Positions 38,737 to 48,586 of a DNA stretch of 64,000 nucleotides are shown here, piece by piece. Origin of the DNA: Pseudomonas viridiflava (GTDB lineage: Bacteria; Pseudomonadota; Gammaproteobacteria; Pseudomonadales; Pseudomonadaceae). Below the pieces are notes generated by a model. The model was given only the letters and a program-made list of their open reading frames with translations, was not told the origin of the DNA and searched no databases. The stretch is from contig NZ_UTIQ01000084.1 of assembly GCF_900582625.1 (NCBI RefSeq), forward strand, positions 62,001-126,000. The letters are read 5' to 3'. Numbering within the stretch: position 1 is the stretch's first letter; each line of letters opens with the position of its first letter. A program made the translations under genes and the position numbers.

Positions 38737-38997
38737 TCAGGCGTTACCTGGTTCTGCTTCGACTTGCTCGCCTTCTGTCGCGCTAGGCAGACGAACCGGA
38801 CGGCTCGGTACCACGGTGGAGATGGCGTGCTTGTAGACCATTTGGCTGACAGTGTTCTTCAGCAAAATAACAAACTGGTCGAAGGATTCGATCTGGCCTT
38901 GCAGCTTGATGCCGTTAACCAAATAAATTGAAACCGGTACGCGTTCCTTACGCAGGGTATTGAGGTAAGGGTCTTGTAGCGAATGCCCTTTTGACAT
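38737..38997 (-). CDS. hfq: RNA chaperone Hfq
   Basis: An 86-residue Sm-like protein forming the hexamer that pairs small RNAs with mRNAs and, in pseudomonads, works with Crc in catabolite repression. [20 protein letters not shown] and [20 protein letters not shown] form Sm1, and [10 protein letters not shown] forms Sm2. KERVPVS carries a Pro in the loop where P. aeruginosa has Gly. ATG 38997 has AAGGAG eight bases upstream; an ATG three codons earlier is less suitable. The acidic tail [12 protein letters not shown] is typical of the genus. Confidence 0.98.
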   Translation of the reverse strand: MSKGHSLQDPYLNTLRKERVPVSIYLVNGIKLQGQIESFDQFVILLKNTVSQMVYKHAISTVVPSRPVRLPSATEGEQVEAEPGNA

Positions 38998-39090
38998 GTG
39001 CCGCACTCCTTTGGAGATCGATAGTTATAGTATGAAAAGTGGTGGACTTCGCCGCAGTACCCCCAAGGATAGACGGCTATAAGCAAGGTC

Positions 39091-40065
39091 TCAGTCCAAT
39101 ATGGAGATCGACTTCAAGTATTTCAAGGTGCGCGGTAGATTGTCGCAAGCCAGACTGTCTAGCCAGTGCAGATTGGACCATCCGCGCAACCAGGTGAACT
39201 GTCTTTTGGCTAATTGACGGGTGGCGATAATGCCACGCTCGACCATTTGCTCTCGCGTCAGGCTGCCGTCGAGGTAATCCCAAACCTGTCGATAACCCAC
39301 AGCCCGTATAGACGGCAATCCTACGTGCAGGTCACCTCTATTTCGCAGGTTTTCGACCTCTTCGACAAAGCCCTGTTCCATCATGGCCATAAATCTTTCG
39401 GCAATGCGCGCGTGCAGTACGTGGCGCTCCGCCGGTGCGATGGCCAAACTGGCGACAGTATAGGGGAATTGCGAGCCGCCAGCTGTGCTAGAACCGCCGT
39501 TTTGAGCGGCTTGACGCTCTCGATGCGACGTCATGGTCTGGCCGCTGACCAAATACACTTCCAGGGCGCGCGATAGTCGCTGCGGATCGTTGGGGTGAAT
39601 ACGCGCCGCCGACGCTGGGTCCACCGCCGCCAATTCGCGATGCAGCACATCCCAACCCTCTGCCGCCGCGCGCTGCTCCAACTGCGCGCGAACGGCCGCA
39701 TCGGCAGGCGGCATATCGGCCAGCCCGTCTTGAAGCGCCTTGTAATACAACATGGTGCCGCCCACCAACAGCGGAATGCGCCCGCGCGCGGTGATTTCAG
39801 CCATCGCTGCAAGCGCATCGGTGCAAAAGTCTGCTGCCGAATAGGGTTCAGCCGGGTCGCGAATATCGATAAGACGGTGCGGATACTCGGCGAGCAGCGC
39901 TTTGGACGGCTTGGCCGTGCCGATATCCATGCCGCGATACACCAGCGCCGAGTCGACGCTGATCAACTCGCAGGGCAGGTGCTTACTCAGCTCAATGGCC
40001 AGGTCGGTCTTGCCGGCAGCAGTCGGCCCCATAAGGAAAATCGCCGGAGGCAGGCGACTGGACAT
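39091..40065 (-). CDS. miaA: tRNA dimethylallyltransferase MiaA
   Basis: A 324-residue enzyme adding a dimethylallyl group to A37 of tRNAs reading UNN codons. P-loop [14 protein letters not shown] at 13-26, catalytic Asp in [14 protein letters not shown], and tRNA-recognition blocks ERQAAQNG and [16 protein letters not shown]. It lies 12 bp past mutL and 93 bp before hfq, within the conserved amiB-mutL-miaA-hfq order. Confidence 0.97.
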   Translation of the reverse strand: MSSRLPPAIFLMGPTAAGKTDLAIELSKHLPCELISVDSALVYRGMDIGTAKPSKALLAEYPHRLIDIRDPAEPYSAADFCTDALAAMAEITARGRIPLLVGGTMLYYKALQDGLADMPPADAAVRAQLEQRAAAEGWDVLHRELAAVDPASAARIHPNDPQRLSRALEVYLVSGQTMTSHRERQAAQNGGSSTAGGSQFPYTVASLAIAPAERHVLHARIAERFMAMMEQGFVEEVENLRNRGDLHVGLPSIRAVGYRQVWDYLDGSLTREQMVERGIIATRQLAKRQFTWLRGWSNLHWLDSLACDNLPRTLKYLKSISILD

Positions 40066-40077
40066 AACGAAGGTCCT

Positions 40078-41979
40078 TTAGCGGCCGCGCATGAAGAGTT
40101 TGTCGAGGTCGTCCATGCCCAGCTGCGTCCAGGTCGGTCGACCGTGGTTGCATTGGCCGCTGCGCTCGGTGCTTTCCATATCCCGCAGCAAACCGTTCAT
40201 TTCCGGAATAGTCAGGCGGCGATTGGCGCGCACTGCGCCGTGGCAGGCCATGGTGCCCAGCAGCTCATTGAGATGCGCCTGAATACGGTCGCTGGTGCCG
40301 TACTCCATCAAGTCAGCCACCACGTCATGCACCAGTCGATTGGCCTCCGCCTGCTTGAGCAATGCTGGAATCTGGCGAATCGCCAGGGATTCCGGGCCAA
40401 GCCGCTGCAGTTCAAAGCCCAGACGCTGGAACCACACAGCGTGCTCTTCGGCGCAGTCCGCTTCACGCTGGCTCACGGCAATCGATTCAGGCACCAGCAA
40501 CGGTTGCCCGCTCAAGCCTTCGCTGGCCATGGCGATTTTCAGGCGCTCATAAGTGATGCGTTCATGGGCCGCATGCATGTCGACCAGCACCATGCCAATG
40601 GCGTTCTCGGCCAGGATGTACACGCCTTTGAGCTGCGCCAAGGCATAGCCCAACGGCGGAATGTCGCCCTGGTTTTCAGGCAAGGCCGTTGGCGCGCCGC
40701 CGGCAGCCAGCGGAGCGAAATAGTCGCGATACACGCCCTGGGTTTCTGCCGCAGGAAGGCCTGGCGAGGGACGCGGCGCCTGATAGCCGCCCTGATACCC
40801 ACTGCCCGGCGCACGCCAGACGTTGTCGGATGCCGGACGCTCCAACACATTCGCCGACAGGCTCATCTCATTTTGCGGACCGAACTCCCCCGCCGCCTGC
40901 CCGGTAGGCCGCAGCATGCCGGCCACCGCTGCCGGTGCGGCCAGTTGGTCTTCCGGGCGAACCTCACCCAGCGCGCGGTGCAAGGTGCCATATAGAAAGT
41001 CATGCACCATGCGCCCATCACGGAACCGCACTTCATGCTTGGTCGGGTGCACGTTGACGTCGACCACCGACGGATCAATTTCGAGGAACAGCACAAACGT
41101 CGGATGACGACCGTTGAACAGCACGTCTCGATACGCCTGGCGCACCGCATGGGCGACCAGCTTGTCGCGGACCGCGCGACCGTTCACATAGAAATACTGC
41201 AGGTCGGCTTGGCTTCGGGAGAACGTCGGCAGCCCTACCCAACCCCACATCCGCAAGCCGTTGCGCTCGATTTCGATGGGCAGCGCCTGCTCCAAAAACG
41301 CAGGCCCACACACCGCCGCAACCCGGCGAGCGCGGGCGGCTTCGTCATGGGCTTCGTGCAAGGCGAGCACGCTTTTGCCGTTATGGCGCAGATGGAACGC
41401 CACGTCGAAGCGCGCCAACGCCAAGCGCTTGACCACCTCTTGAAGGTGGTCGAATTCGGTTTTTTCAGCCTTGAGAAATTTGCGCCGCGCCGGCGTATTG
41501 AAGAACAGGTCGCGCACTTCCACCGACGTGCCGACCGGATGTGCCGCTGGCTGCACGCGGGGTGCCATGTCGCGGCCTTCGGTTTCAACCTGCCAGGCCT
41601 GCTCGGCATCCGCAGTGCGCGAGGTAAGGGTCAGGCGCGCGACAGAGCTGATGGACGCCAGCGCCTCACCGCGAAAGCCCATGCTCATGACGCTTTCGAG
41701 GTCTTCAAGCTCACGAATCTTGCTGGTCGCGTGACGCGCCAGTGCGAGCGGCAAGTCGTCGGCAGCGATACCACTGCCGTCGTCGCGCACGCGCAAGAGC
41801 TTGGTTCCGCCCAATTCGGCATCGACATCGATACGCGATGCGCCAGAGTCGAGGCTGTTTTCCAGCAATTCTTTGATTACCGAGGCCGGACGTTCAACCA
41901 CCTCGCCAGCAGCGATCTGGTTCGCCAGCCGAGGGCTCAGCAGCTCGATACGCGCCTGAGTCAACTCCACCACCGTCAT
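40078..41979 (-). CDS. mutL: DNA mismatch repair protein MutL
   Basis: A 633-residue GHKL ATPase linking MutS to downstream repair. N-terminal ATPase motifs are [23 protein letters not shown] and [14 protein letters not shown]. The C-terminal dimerisation domain carries [12 protein letters not shown], which fits the DxHA(x)2E(x)4E metal motif of nicking MutL proteins, expected in a bacterium without MutH. A Pro/Gly-rich linker (about 380-440) joins the halves. The start overlaps the amiB stop by four bases (ATGA). Confidence 0.97.
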   Translation of the reverse strand: MTVVELTQARIELLSPRLANQIAAGEVVERPASVIKELLENSLDSGASRIDVDAELGGTKLLRVRDDGSGIAADDLPLALARHATSKIRELEDLESVMSMGFRGEALASISSVARLTLTSRTADAEQAWQVETEGRDMAPRVQPAAHPVGTSVEVRDLFFNTPARRKFLKAEKTEFDHLQEVVKRLALARFDVAFHLRHNGKSVLALHEAHDEAARARRVAAVCGPAFLEQALPIEIERNGLRMWGWVGLPTFSRSQADLQYFYVNGRAVRDKLVAHAVRQAYRDVLFNGRHPTFVLFLEIDPSVVDVNVHPTKHEVRFRDGRMVHDFLYGTLHRALGEVRPEDQLAAPAAVAGMLRPTGQAAGEFGPQNEMSLSANVLERPASDNVWRAPGSGYQGGYQAPRPSPGLPAAETQGVYRDYFAPLAAGGAPTALPENQGDIPPLGYALAQLKGVYILAENAIGMVLVDMHAAHERITYERLKIAMASEGLSGQPLLVPESIAVSQREADCAEEHAVWFQRLGFELQRLGPESLAIRQIPALLKQAEANRLVHDVVADLMEYGTSDRIQAHLNELLGTMACHGAVRANRRLTIPEMNGLLRDMESTERSGQCNHGRPTWTQLGMDDLDKLFMRGR

Positions 41980-43406
41980 GGCTGCGCCGCCAAAGCCGTC
42001 GGTGGAATTTGCAGATGCTGGCCAACTTTCAGGGAATCGGTTTTCAAATTGTTGGCCGAGCGAATGGCGGCTTGGGTTACTTGATACCGCTGGGCAATCA
42101 TCGCCAGGCTTTCACCGGAAGCCACCAAGTGGTCGCGAGGCCCAGGCGCGATTTTCCCCGAGTCACGCAGCCAGGCGATGTAAGTGCCAGGCGGCGGGTT
42201 TTGCTGGAAGAACTGGCGCACGCCGCTGGAGATCGAGCGCGCCAGCGATTGCTGGTGGCTGCCGCTGGCCAGTTTCAAGGACTCATTCGGGTTGGAGATA
42301 AACCCGGTCTCGACCAGAATCGAAGGAATATCCGGCGACTTCAACACCATAAACCCGGCCTGTTCAACCCGGCGCTTGTGCAGCGACGTCACGCTGCCAA
42401 GGTTGGTGAGCACCTTCTGGCCGACGTTGAGGCTGGAGGACAGCGACGCCGTCATCGACAAGTCGAGCAGCACACCGGCCAGCATCGGGTCTTTGTCGTC
42501 GAGGCTGACGTTGCCCGCGCCGCCAATCAAGTCGGAGCGGTTTTCGCTGTCGGCCAGCCAGCGTGCCGTTTCCGAGGTGGCGCCGCGATCTGACAGGGCA
42601 AACACCGAAGCACCGAACGCCGATTTGCTCGGCGCGGCGTCGGCGTGAATCGACACAAACAGGTCAGCGCCCTTTTTGCGGGCGATCTCGGTGCGTTTGC
42701 GCAGCGGAATAAAGTAGTCGCCGGTGCGCACCAGCTCGGCGCGGTAGCCTTTGGTGCCGTTGATTTGGCGTTGCAGCTCGCGAGCGATGCCCAGCACCAC
42801 ATCCTTCTCACGAGCACCACGCGGGCCGAGGGCGCCGGGGTCTTCGCCGCCATGGCCGGCGTCAATAGCGATCACGATGTCGCGCTTGCCGCTCGGGTCT
42901 GGTGGCGTCAGCTTGGGCAGCGGCTGGGTCGGCGTTACCGGCACCTGCGGCGCGGCAGCGGTGGTGGTCGACGGCAGGCTTGGCGAACTGTCGGCGCCTT
43001 GGTCGAACAGGTCGACTACCAGACGGTCACCGTACTGCTGGTTCGGCGCCAGGCTAAAGCTCTTGGGCGTGACCGGCGACGACAGGTCGATGACGATGCG
43101 CAGGTCAGTGGGCGAACGCTGCGCCGACCGCACGCTGGTGATCGGCGTATTGGCAATCGACAGCTGTTCGAGCTTGGTCGCCAGCGTCGCGCCGTTTACG
43201 TCGATGACGATGCGGTTGGGCGACGTCAGGGTAAACACGCTGTGGGTCACCGGGCCCGACAGGTCGAACACCAGGCGGGTGTTATCCGGCGCGCGCCACA
43301 GCCGTACGCTTTTGATATCGGCCGCAGCCACTAAATCGGCAGCCAATACGGCAAGCAGCACAGCAACCCCGGTAACCAGCGCGCGCATGCGCATACCCAA
43401 CCCCAC
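41976..43406 (-). CDS. amiB: N-acetylmuramoyl-L-alanine amidase AmiB
   Basis: Periplasmic zinc amidase that splits septal peptidoglycan at cell separation. The 476-residue frame has a signal peptide, an AMIN domain (about 30-135, targeting the division site), a Ser/Pro linker, an amidase_3 domain with zinc ligands in [12 protein letters not shown], Glu in GAREKDVV, His in SIHADAAP and catalytic Glu in [12 protein letters not shown], and a C-terminal LysM domain ([16 protein letters not shown]). GTG 43406 is assumed; ATG 43394 (MRMRALVTG) is an equally good start that gives a cleaner signal peptide. EnvC/NlpD-type activation is expected from the regulatory helix between the catalytic motifs. 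Confidence 0.95.
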   Translation of the reverse strand: MGLGMRMRALVTGVAVLLAVLAADLVAAADIKSVRLWRAPDNTRLVFDLSGPVTHSVFTLTSPNRIVIDVNGATLATKLEQLSIANTPITSVRSAQRSPTDLRIVIDLSSPVTPKSFSLAPNQQYGDRLVVDLFDQGADSSPSLPSTTTAAAPQVPVTPTQPLPKLTPPDPSGKRDIVIAIDAGHGGEDPGALGPRGAREKDVVLGIARELQRQINGTKGYRAELVRTGDYFIPLRKRTEIARKKGADLFVSIHADAAPSKSAFGASVFALSDRGATSETARWLADSENRSDLIGGAGNVSLDDKDPMLAGVLLDLSMTASLSSSLNVGQKVLTNLGSVTSLHKRRVEQAGFMVLKSPDIPSILVETGFISNPNESLKLASGSHQQSLARSISSGVRQFFQQNPPPGTYIAWLRDSGKIAPGPRDHLVASGESLAMIAQRYQVTQAAIRSANNLKTDSLKVGQHLQIPPTALAAQP

Positions 43407-43410
43407 TCTC

Positions 43411-43893
43411 TTATTGATGCTTTTCGTATTTGGCTAAGGCGGCACACCAGGCCTCGCCCAATCCGTTGTGCGGCGTAAAACGCAGCAGGCGCCCGCTCTT
43501 GTGGGGGCTAATGGTAATGTCCACGTCCGCCTTTGGCAAAACGCCAACACCGCGCTGCGGCCATTCGATCAGGCACAGGGCATCGCCTTCGAAGTAATCG
43601 CGAATGCCCAGAAACTCTAGCTCTTCGGGATCGACGAGGCGGTAAAGGTCAAAATGAAAGGCGCGCACCTCGCCCAGCTCATAGGGCTCTACCAGGGTGA
43701 ACGTCGGACTTTTCACTGCGCCGGTATGACCCAGCCCGCGAATAATGCCGCGAGACAGGGTGGTTTTCCCCGCGCCCAGATCGCCATGCAAGTAAATGAT
43801 GCCGCGCCCACCAGTGACCTCAGCGATGCGCGCCCCCAGCTCCAGCATCGACGCTTCGTCTGCTTTATAGATATCCACACTCATATCAGACAT
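43411..43893 (-). CDS. tsaE: tRNA threonylcarbamoyladenosine synthesis ATPase TsaE
   Basis: A 160-residue P-loop ATPase needed with TsaB, TsaC and TsaD for t6A37 in ANN-reading tRNAs. Walker A is YLHGDLGAGKTTLSRG (about 35-50), Walker B-like HFDLYRLVDPEEL, and CLIEWPQRG lies near residue 110. The start (with AGGA nine bases upstream) lies inside nnr, overlapping it by 13 bases; an in-frame ATG at 43884 would overlap by four. amiB follows after four bases, so nnr-tsaE-amiB-mutL is tightly packed. Confidence 0.96.
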   Translation of the reverse strand: MSDMSVDIYKADEASMLELGARIAEVTGGRGIIYLHGDLGAGKTTLSRGIIRGLGHTGAVKSPTFTLVEPYELGEVRAFHFDLYRLVDPEELEFLGIRDYFEGDALCLIEWPQRGVGVLPKADVDITISPHKSGRLLRFTPHNGLGEAWCAALAKYEKHQ

Positions 43894-45380
43894 GGCGACT
43901 GTTCCTGCAAAAGCTGACGAATTACCGCGATTAAATCACTGGCGGCCAGGCCTCGGCCCTGCTCGCCCAACTGCTCACCCGCCCGGGCATGCAGCCAAAC
44001 CGCCAAGCACGCCGCCTCGAATGCCGGCATGCCCTGCGCCAGCAGTGCGCCGACCACACCGGCCAGCACATCACCCAAGCCAGAGCCGGCCATGGCAGGG
44101 TGACCGTGATCGCATACGCACAGGCGGCCATCCGGCGCGGCGATCAAACTGCCTGCGCCTTTGAGTACCGCGATGGCCGCAAAGTTTTTCGCCAAGGCGC
44201 GTGCCGCTGCGGGGCGGTCGGCCTGCACTTCAGCCGTGGACATACCGAGCAAGCGCGCCGCCTCACCCGGATGCGGCGTAATCGCGCTGTTAGCGGCGAG
44301 CGCTGCGGGCTTTTGTGCCAACAGATTGAGTGCATCGGCATCCCACACTTGCGGCAAATCCGCATGGCGGGCGACGGAAAACAAACTGCGCCCCCAGGCT
44401 TGCTGGCCTAAGCCGGGGCCCACGACCAATACTTTGGCGCGCTGACTAAGCGCCGTTAGCTGGTTGGCCGAGCTGATGCCCGCGCACATGATTTCCGGGC
44501 GACGCACCAGCGCGGCCGACACATGCTCCGGACGGGTTGCCAAGGAAACCAGGCCGGCGCCGCAGCGCAAGGTGCTCTCGGCGGCAAGCAAGGCGGCGCC
44601 GCCAAAGCCACGATCGCCACCGACCACCAGCACATGACCGAACTGACCTTTGTGCGCGGTCGCCGAGCGAGGCGCCAGATGCGCAAGGGTGGCAGCGCTT
44701 AGCCGCTGGGCCACATAAGCCGTTTCGGCGACCAACTTCGGCTCGGCGCGCAGGTCATCGAACACCAACTCACCGACCAGCGCCGGCGCTTCGCCAGTGA
44801 ACAGCCCGACTTTCAATGCAATAAAGGTGACGGTGAGGTCGGCGCGCACGGCCTCGCCCAGCGCGGTTCCGGTGTTGGCACACAGCCCCGACGGCACATC
44901 CAGCGCCAGCACCGGCAGACCGCTGGCATTGATTGCGCTGATCACGTCGGCATAGGGAGCCCGAACCTCGCCGGTTAGCCCCGTGCCAAGCAAGCCATCG
45001 ACCACAACGCCGGCCAATGGCGCATCGGCGTGCCACGGTTGCGCCGTTATCCCGGCCTGCTTGGCTTCAGCGTAAGCACAGGCGGCATCGCCAACCAGTC
45101 GCGCCGTATCGCCGACGGCATACAGATGAACCTGCCACCCGGCACGCTGGGCCAGGGCCGCGAGCAGATACGCGTCGCCGGCATTGTTGCCATGCCCCGC
45201 CACTACCGTGACTTCATTCACCTGCGGCCAGCGCTGACGCAACGCGCGCCAAGCACCATGGGCGGCGCGCTCCATCAATTCAAAGCCGGGAGTGCCTGCC
45301 GCAATAAGGCGGGCGTCGAGATCACGTACCTGGGCGGCACTGTGCAAAGCGGTGGGGAGGGTGTCGTTGATAGGCGGCAT
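43881..45380 (-). CDS. nnr: Bifunctional NAD(P)HX epimerase / ADP-dependent NAD(P)HX dehydratase
   Basis: Repairs hydrated NADH and NADPH. The 499-residue protein fuses the YjeF_N epimerase domain (1-210, with VVAGHGNNAGDAYLLA and VDGLLGTGLTG) to the YjeF_C ribokinase-like dehydratase domain (230-499, with VLVVGGDRGFGGAALLAAES, AITPHPGEAARLLG and the ATP/ADP site GSGLGDVLAGVVG). It begins the long minus-strand series and diverges from queG across 62 bp. Its end overlaps tsaE. Confidence 0.96.
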   Translation of the reverse strand: MPPINDTLPTALHSAAQVRDLDARLIAAGTPGFELMERAAHGAWRALRQRWPQVNEVTVVAGHGNNAGDAYLLAALAQRAGWQVHLYAVGDTARLVGDAACAYAEAKQAGITAQPWHADAPLAGVVVDGLLGTGLTGEVRAPYADVISAINASGLPVLALDVPSGLCANTGTALGEAVRADLTVTFIALKVGLFTGEAPALVGELVFDDLRAEPKLVAETAYVAQRLSAATLAHLAPRSATAHKGQFGHVLVVGGDRGFGGAALLAAESTLRCGAGLVSLATRPEHVSAALVRRPEIMCAGISSANQLTALSQRAKVLVVGPGLGQQAWGRSLFSVARHADLPQVWDADALNLLAQKPAALAANSAITPHPGEAARLLGMSTAEVQADRPAAARALAKNFAAIAVLKGAGSLIAAPDGRLCVCDHGHPAMAGSGLGDVLAGVVGALLAQGMPAFEAACLAVWLHARAGEQLGEQGRGLAASDLIAVIRQLLQEQSPCLI

Positions 45381-45442
45381 GCGTCAGTCGGCTCGGATGT
45401 CTGGCAGAATTATACGCACCTCTGCCTTAGTTGCCTGCGCCC

Positions 45443-46504
45443 ATGTCCAACCCTGCCATTGATGTTGCCAGCCTCGCCCAGTCGATCAAAGACTGGGGGC
45501 GCGAGCTTGGCTTTCAGCAAGTCGGCATCGCCGGGCTGGACCTGGGCGAGCATGAAGCGCACTTGGAGCGCTGGTTGGCGGCGGGGTATCACGGCGAGAT
45601 GGACTACATGGGCGCCCATGGCAGCAAACGCTCGCACCCCGAACAGTTGGTGCCCGGCACCTTGCGCGTGGTCTCGCTGCGGATGGACTACCTGCCCGGC
45701 GACACGCTGATGGCGCAGCGGCTTGGCCAGCCGGAAACCGCCTATGTGTCGCGCTATGCGCTGGGCCGCGACTACCACAAGCTGATTCGCAAGCGCCTGC
45801 AGCAACTGGCCGAACGCATTCAGCAAGCCATCGGCCCGTTCGGCTACCGCGCATTTGTCGACAGCGCGCCGGTGTTGGAAAAAGCCATTGCCGAGCAAGC
45901 CGGGCTTGGGTGGATCGGCAAGAACACATTGGTCCTGAACCGCAAGGCCGGCAGCTACTTTTTCCTGGGCGAGCTGTTTGTCGATGTGCCGCTGCCGGTC
46001 GATGCATCTCACACCAGCGAACACTGCGGTCGCTGCACCGCTTGCCTGGATATCTGCCCGACCAACGCCTTTGTCGGCCCGTATGTGCTTGACGCCCGCC
46101 GCTGCATTTCTTACCTGACCATCGAGCTGAAAGGTCCGATTCCTGCCGACCTGCGCCCCTTGATCGGCAACCGGGTGTTTGGCTGCGATGACTGCCAGAT
46201 CGTCTGCCCCTGGAACCGTTTCGCCAAGCCGACTGAACAGAGCGACTTCGCCCCGCGCCATAGCTTGGACAATGCACAACTTGCCGAGCTGTTTCGCTGG
46301 AGCGAGGAAGAGTTTCTGAGCCGTACCGAAGGCTCGCCTTTACGCCGGGCCGGCTACGAGCGCTGGCTGCGCAATTTGGCGGTGGGGCTGGGCAATGCGC
46401 CGTCGAGCATTCCGGTTATCGAAGCGCTGGAGCTGCGCCGGGACGATGCTTCGGAGATGGTGCGTGAGCACGTGCAATGGGCGTTGGAACGACATGGGCG
46501 GTGA
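45443..46504 (+). CDS. queG: Epoxyqueuosine reductase QueG
   Basis: Cobalamin- and iron-sulphur-dependent enzyme making the last step of queuosine in tRNA. The 353-residue protein has the DUF1730-type N-domain (GFQQVGIAGLDLGEHEAHLE), a catalytic Asp segment (YRAFVDSAPVLEK) and two 4Fe-4S clusters: CGRCTACLDICP (Cys195, 198, 201, 205) and CDDCQIVCP (Cys248, 251, 255) with a fourth Cys shared between clusters. A HEAT-like C-terminal stretch binds tRNA. ATG 45443 is chosen; the frame opens with a TTG at 45431. It diverges from nnr. Confidence 0.96.
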   Translation: MSNPAIDVASLAQSIKDWGRELGFQQVGIAGLDLGEHEAHLERWLAAGYHGEMDYMGAHGSKRSHPEQLVPGTLRVVSLRMDYLPGDTLMAQRLGQPETAYVSRYALGRDYHKLIRKRLQQLAERIQQAIGPFGYRAFVDSAPVLEKAIAEQAGLGWIGKNTLVLNRKAGSYFFLGELFVDVPLPVDASHTSEHCGRCTACLDICPTNAFVGPYVLDARRCISYLTIELKGPIPADLRPLIGNRVFGCDDCQIVCPWNRFAKPTEQSDFAPRHSLDNAQLAELFRWSEEEFLSRTEGSPLRRAGYERWLRNLAVGLGNAPSSIPVIEALELRRDDASEMVREHVQWALERHGR

Positions 46505-46517
46505 TGCTTTCGATTCT

Positions 46518-46583
46518 GTGGGAGCGGCTTTAGCCGCGATGCTCTTGAGGGCAAAAAAGCATCGCGGCTAAAGCCGCTCCTAC
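46518..46583. repeat. REP-like palindrome
   Basis: GTGGGAGCGGCTTTAGCCGC opens and GCGGCTAAAGCCGCTCCTAC closes the palindrome, with GATGCTCTTG / CAAAAAAGCATC as its inner arms. It starts 14 bp past the queG stop. Confidence 0.85.
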
Positions 46584-46653
46584 AGGCTGCCCGGTCCCGG
46601 TAGCACTTCACCTCGGCGGGTGACCGATCCTGCTCGGAGCAACAACCCACCCC

Positions 46654-46744
46654 CGTCGTCCTCGCGAACGCGGGGACCCAGAATGTCGGAGCGGACGGTG
46701 AATGCCTGCACGACCCTGGATTCCCGCCTACGCGGGAATGACGG
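46654..46744. repeat. dRS3-like MITE-type element, complete copy
   Basis: A 91-bp unit: left arm CGTCGTCCTCGCGAACGCGG then GGACCCAG, right arm CTGGATTCCCGCCTACGCGG then GAATGACGG. Both ends match the element at 8119-8215, with an A/G difference at base four of the left arm. Confidence 0.8.
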
Positions 46745-46808
46745 CGCAAGGTTCGGTCCGCGAGCGGTGAGCCGAAGGCGAAGCCCAACGGCTGTGCGCC
46801 CGTGCCAA

Positions 46809-47354
46809 TCAAAACTTTTTAATAAAATGCTCGCGGTAGTACTTCAGCTCGGCAATCGAGTCGTAGATGTCGTCCAGCGCCAAATGGCTGCCCTTCTTGG
46901 TGAAACCATCACGAATCTGCGGTGCCCAGCGAACCACCAGCTCTTTCAGGGTGGACACGTCGAGGTAGCGGTAGTGGAAGTACGCTTCCAGGTTCGGCAT
47001 ATAGCGGTACAGGAAGCGGCGGTCCTGACCGATGCTGTTGCCGCAGATCGGCGATTTGCCTTTCGGTACCCACTGTTCCAGGAATGCGATGGTCTGGGCT
47101 TCGGCTTCCTGGGCGCTGATCTTGCTGTCGCGCACGCGTTGGGTCAGGCCGCTTTCGCCATGGGTGCGGGTGCACCATTCGTCCATGGCCGCCAAGGTTT
47201 CATCACTCTGGTGCACCGCAATCACCGGCCCTTCGGCCAGCACGTTGAGGTTGCTGTCGGTGACGATCGTCGCCATTTCAATGATTACGTCGGTTTCAGG
47301 ATCCAGGCCGGTCATTTCCAAGTCGATCCAAATAAGATTCTGCGGGTTTTGCAT
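46809..47354 (-). CDS. orn: Oligoribonuclease
   Basis: A 181-residue DEDDh 3'-5' exonuclease that clears diribonucleotides; in pseudomonads it is the main enzyme removing pGpG, the product of c-di-GMP breakdown. Motifs: Exo [13 protein letters not shown], Exo [17 protein letters not shown] and Exo III with catalytic His and Asp in [14 protein letters not shown] 47354 ([13 protein letters not shown]) is chosen over the frame open to 47396. It diverges from rsgA across about 150 bp. Its presence fits with the c-di-GMP genes elsewhere in the window. Confidence 0.97.
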   Translation of the reverse strand: MQNPQNLIWIDLEMTGLDPETDVIIEMATIVTDSNLNVLAEGPVIAVHQSDETLAAMDEWCTRTHGESGLTQRVRDSKISAQEAEAQTIAFLEQWVPKGKSPICGNSIGQDRRFLYRYMPNLEAYFHYRYLDVSTLKELVVRWAPQIRDGFTKKGSHLALDDIYDSIAELKYYREHFIKKF

Positions 47355-47506
47355 GGTGCGGCTCCTCTGCGTAGCTGCGCAGTTTAGCTCAGCCATGGCG
47401 CGCGGCGGCGATCTCGGGCGGCGTGCTAAACTCGCCGGCCATCTGCATCGTTGCAGGCAGCGCAGCTCGCGCTCGCCAATTTGTTGCTTATTTAATCGGA
47501 AGTCCC

Positions 47507-48538
47507 ATGGCCAAACGCCAGCTCAACCGTCGTCAAAATTGGCGCATCGAGAAGATTCAAGGCGAGCGCGCCGCCCGCGCCGCCAAGCGGGAGTCGCAAT
47601 CACTGGAGGCACTGGAAGGCGGCGATCTCGGCCCCGAGCAGGTGGGCCTGGTGATTGCGCACTTCGGCGTGCAAGTTGAAGTAGAGGCGCGTGACGGCGA
47701 ATTGGCCGGACAGGTTTTCCGCTGCCACCTACGGGCCAACCTGCCAACGCTGGTGACCGGCGACCAAGTGGTGTGGCGCGCCGGCAACCAGGGCATCGGC
47801 GTGATCGTGGCGCAATTGCCCCGTCACACCGAGCTGTGCCGTCCCGATACGCGCGGCCAGCTGAAGCCGGTGGCCGCTAACGTCGACCTGATCGTCATCG
47901 TCTTCGCGCCGCTGCCCGAACCTCACGCCAACCTCATCGACCGCTATTTGGTAGCAGCCGAACACGCCGGCATTCGGCCGTTGCTGCTGCTCAACAAAGC
48001 CGACCTGATCGATGATAAAAACGCCGTGGCGCTTAACGCGCTGCTCGGCGTGTATCGGCAGTTGGGTTATCCGTTGTTGGAAGTATCCGCCCATCACGGC
48101 AACGGCATGCAGCTGTTGCAGGCTGAGCTGGATGGACATGTGAGCGTGTTTGTGGGGCAGTCGGGCGTGGGCAAGTCGTCGCTGGTCAACAGCTTGCTGC
48201 CGGAAGTCGACACCCGCGTCGGCCCGCTGTCCGAGCTGACTGGCAAGGGCACGCACACCACGACCACGGCGCGCTTGTTCCACTTCCCCAACGGCGGCGA
48301 GTTGATCGACTCCCCGGGCATTCGCGAATTTGGTTTGGTGCATGTCAGCCGCGATGACGTCGAAGCCGGCTTTATCGAGTTCCACGACTTGCTAGGCCAA
48401 TGCCGCTTCCGCGACTGCAAGCACGACCGCGAACCGGGCTGCGCACTGCTCAAAGCGCTTGAAGACGGGCGCATTCAGCCGCAGCGAATGGCGAGCTATC
48501 GGCACATTATCTCGACTCTTCCCGAGTCGGATTACTGA
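47507..48538 (+). CDS. rsgA: Small-subunit maturation GTPase RsgA
   Basis: A 343-residue circularly permuted GTPase that checks late 30S assembly. N-terminal OB domain follows a basic lead ([20 protein letters not shown]); G4 LLLNKADLI comes before G1 GQSGVGKS (217-224) and G3 DSPGIREF, showing the permutation. The C-terminal zinc domain has [17 protein letters not shown] 47507 is chosen; the frame is open from 47423 without a better start. Terminated by the hairpin at 48542. Confidence 0.97.
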   Translation: MAKRQLNRRQNWRIEKIQGERAARAAKRESQSLEALEGGDLGPEQVGLVIAHFGVQVEVEARDGELAGQVFRCHLRANLPTLVTGDQVVWRAGNQGIGVIVAQLPRHTELCRPDTRGQLKPVAANVDLIVIVFAPLPEPHANLIDRYLVAAEHAGIRPLLLLNKADLIDDKNAVALNALLGVYRQLGYPLLEVSAHHGNGMQLLQAELDGHVSVFVGQSGVGKSSLVNSLLPEVDTRVGPLSELTGKGTHTTTTARLFHFPNGGELIDSPGIREFGLVHVSRDDVEAGFIEFHDLLGQCRFRDCKHDREPGCALLKALEDGRIQPQRMASYRHIISTLPESDY

Positions 48539-48541
48539 AAC

Positions 48542-48570
48542 AAAAAGGCCGCGTCGATACGCGGCCTTTT
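48542..48570. terminator. Bidirectional terminator between rsgA and motB
   Basis: AAAGGCCGCGT-CGAT-ACGCGGCCTTT, an 11-bp perfect stem with A and T runs on the two sides, four bases past the rsgA stop and 17 bases past the motB stop on the other strand. It serves both converging genes. Confidence 0.92.
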
Positions 48571-48586
48571 ACGTTGGACTCGATAC

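Larger units (their letters stand above)
46505..46808. other. Repeat-filled gap between queG and orn
   Basis: This 304-bp gap between converging genes holds a REP-like palindrome (46518-46583) and a complete dRS3-like element (46654-46744). Nothing else is recognised. The layout mirrors the gap at 7984-8376, which has the same two families in opposite order. Confidence 0.7.

Noticed and set aside
38737..38997. Premature or variant Hfq because of KERVPVS
   Set aside because: The change is in a surface loop; both Sm motifs and the usual tail are intact.
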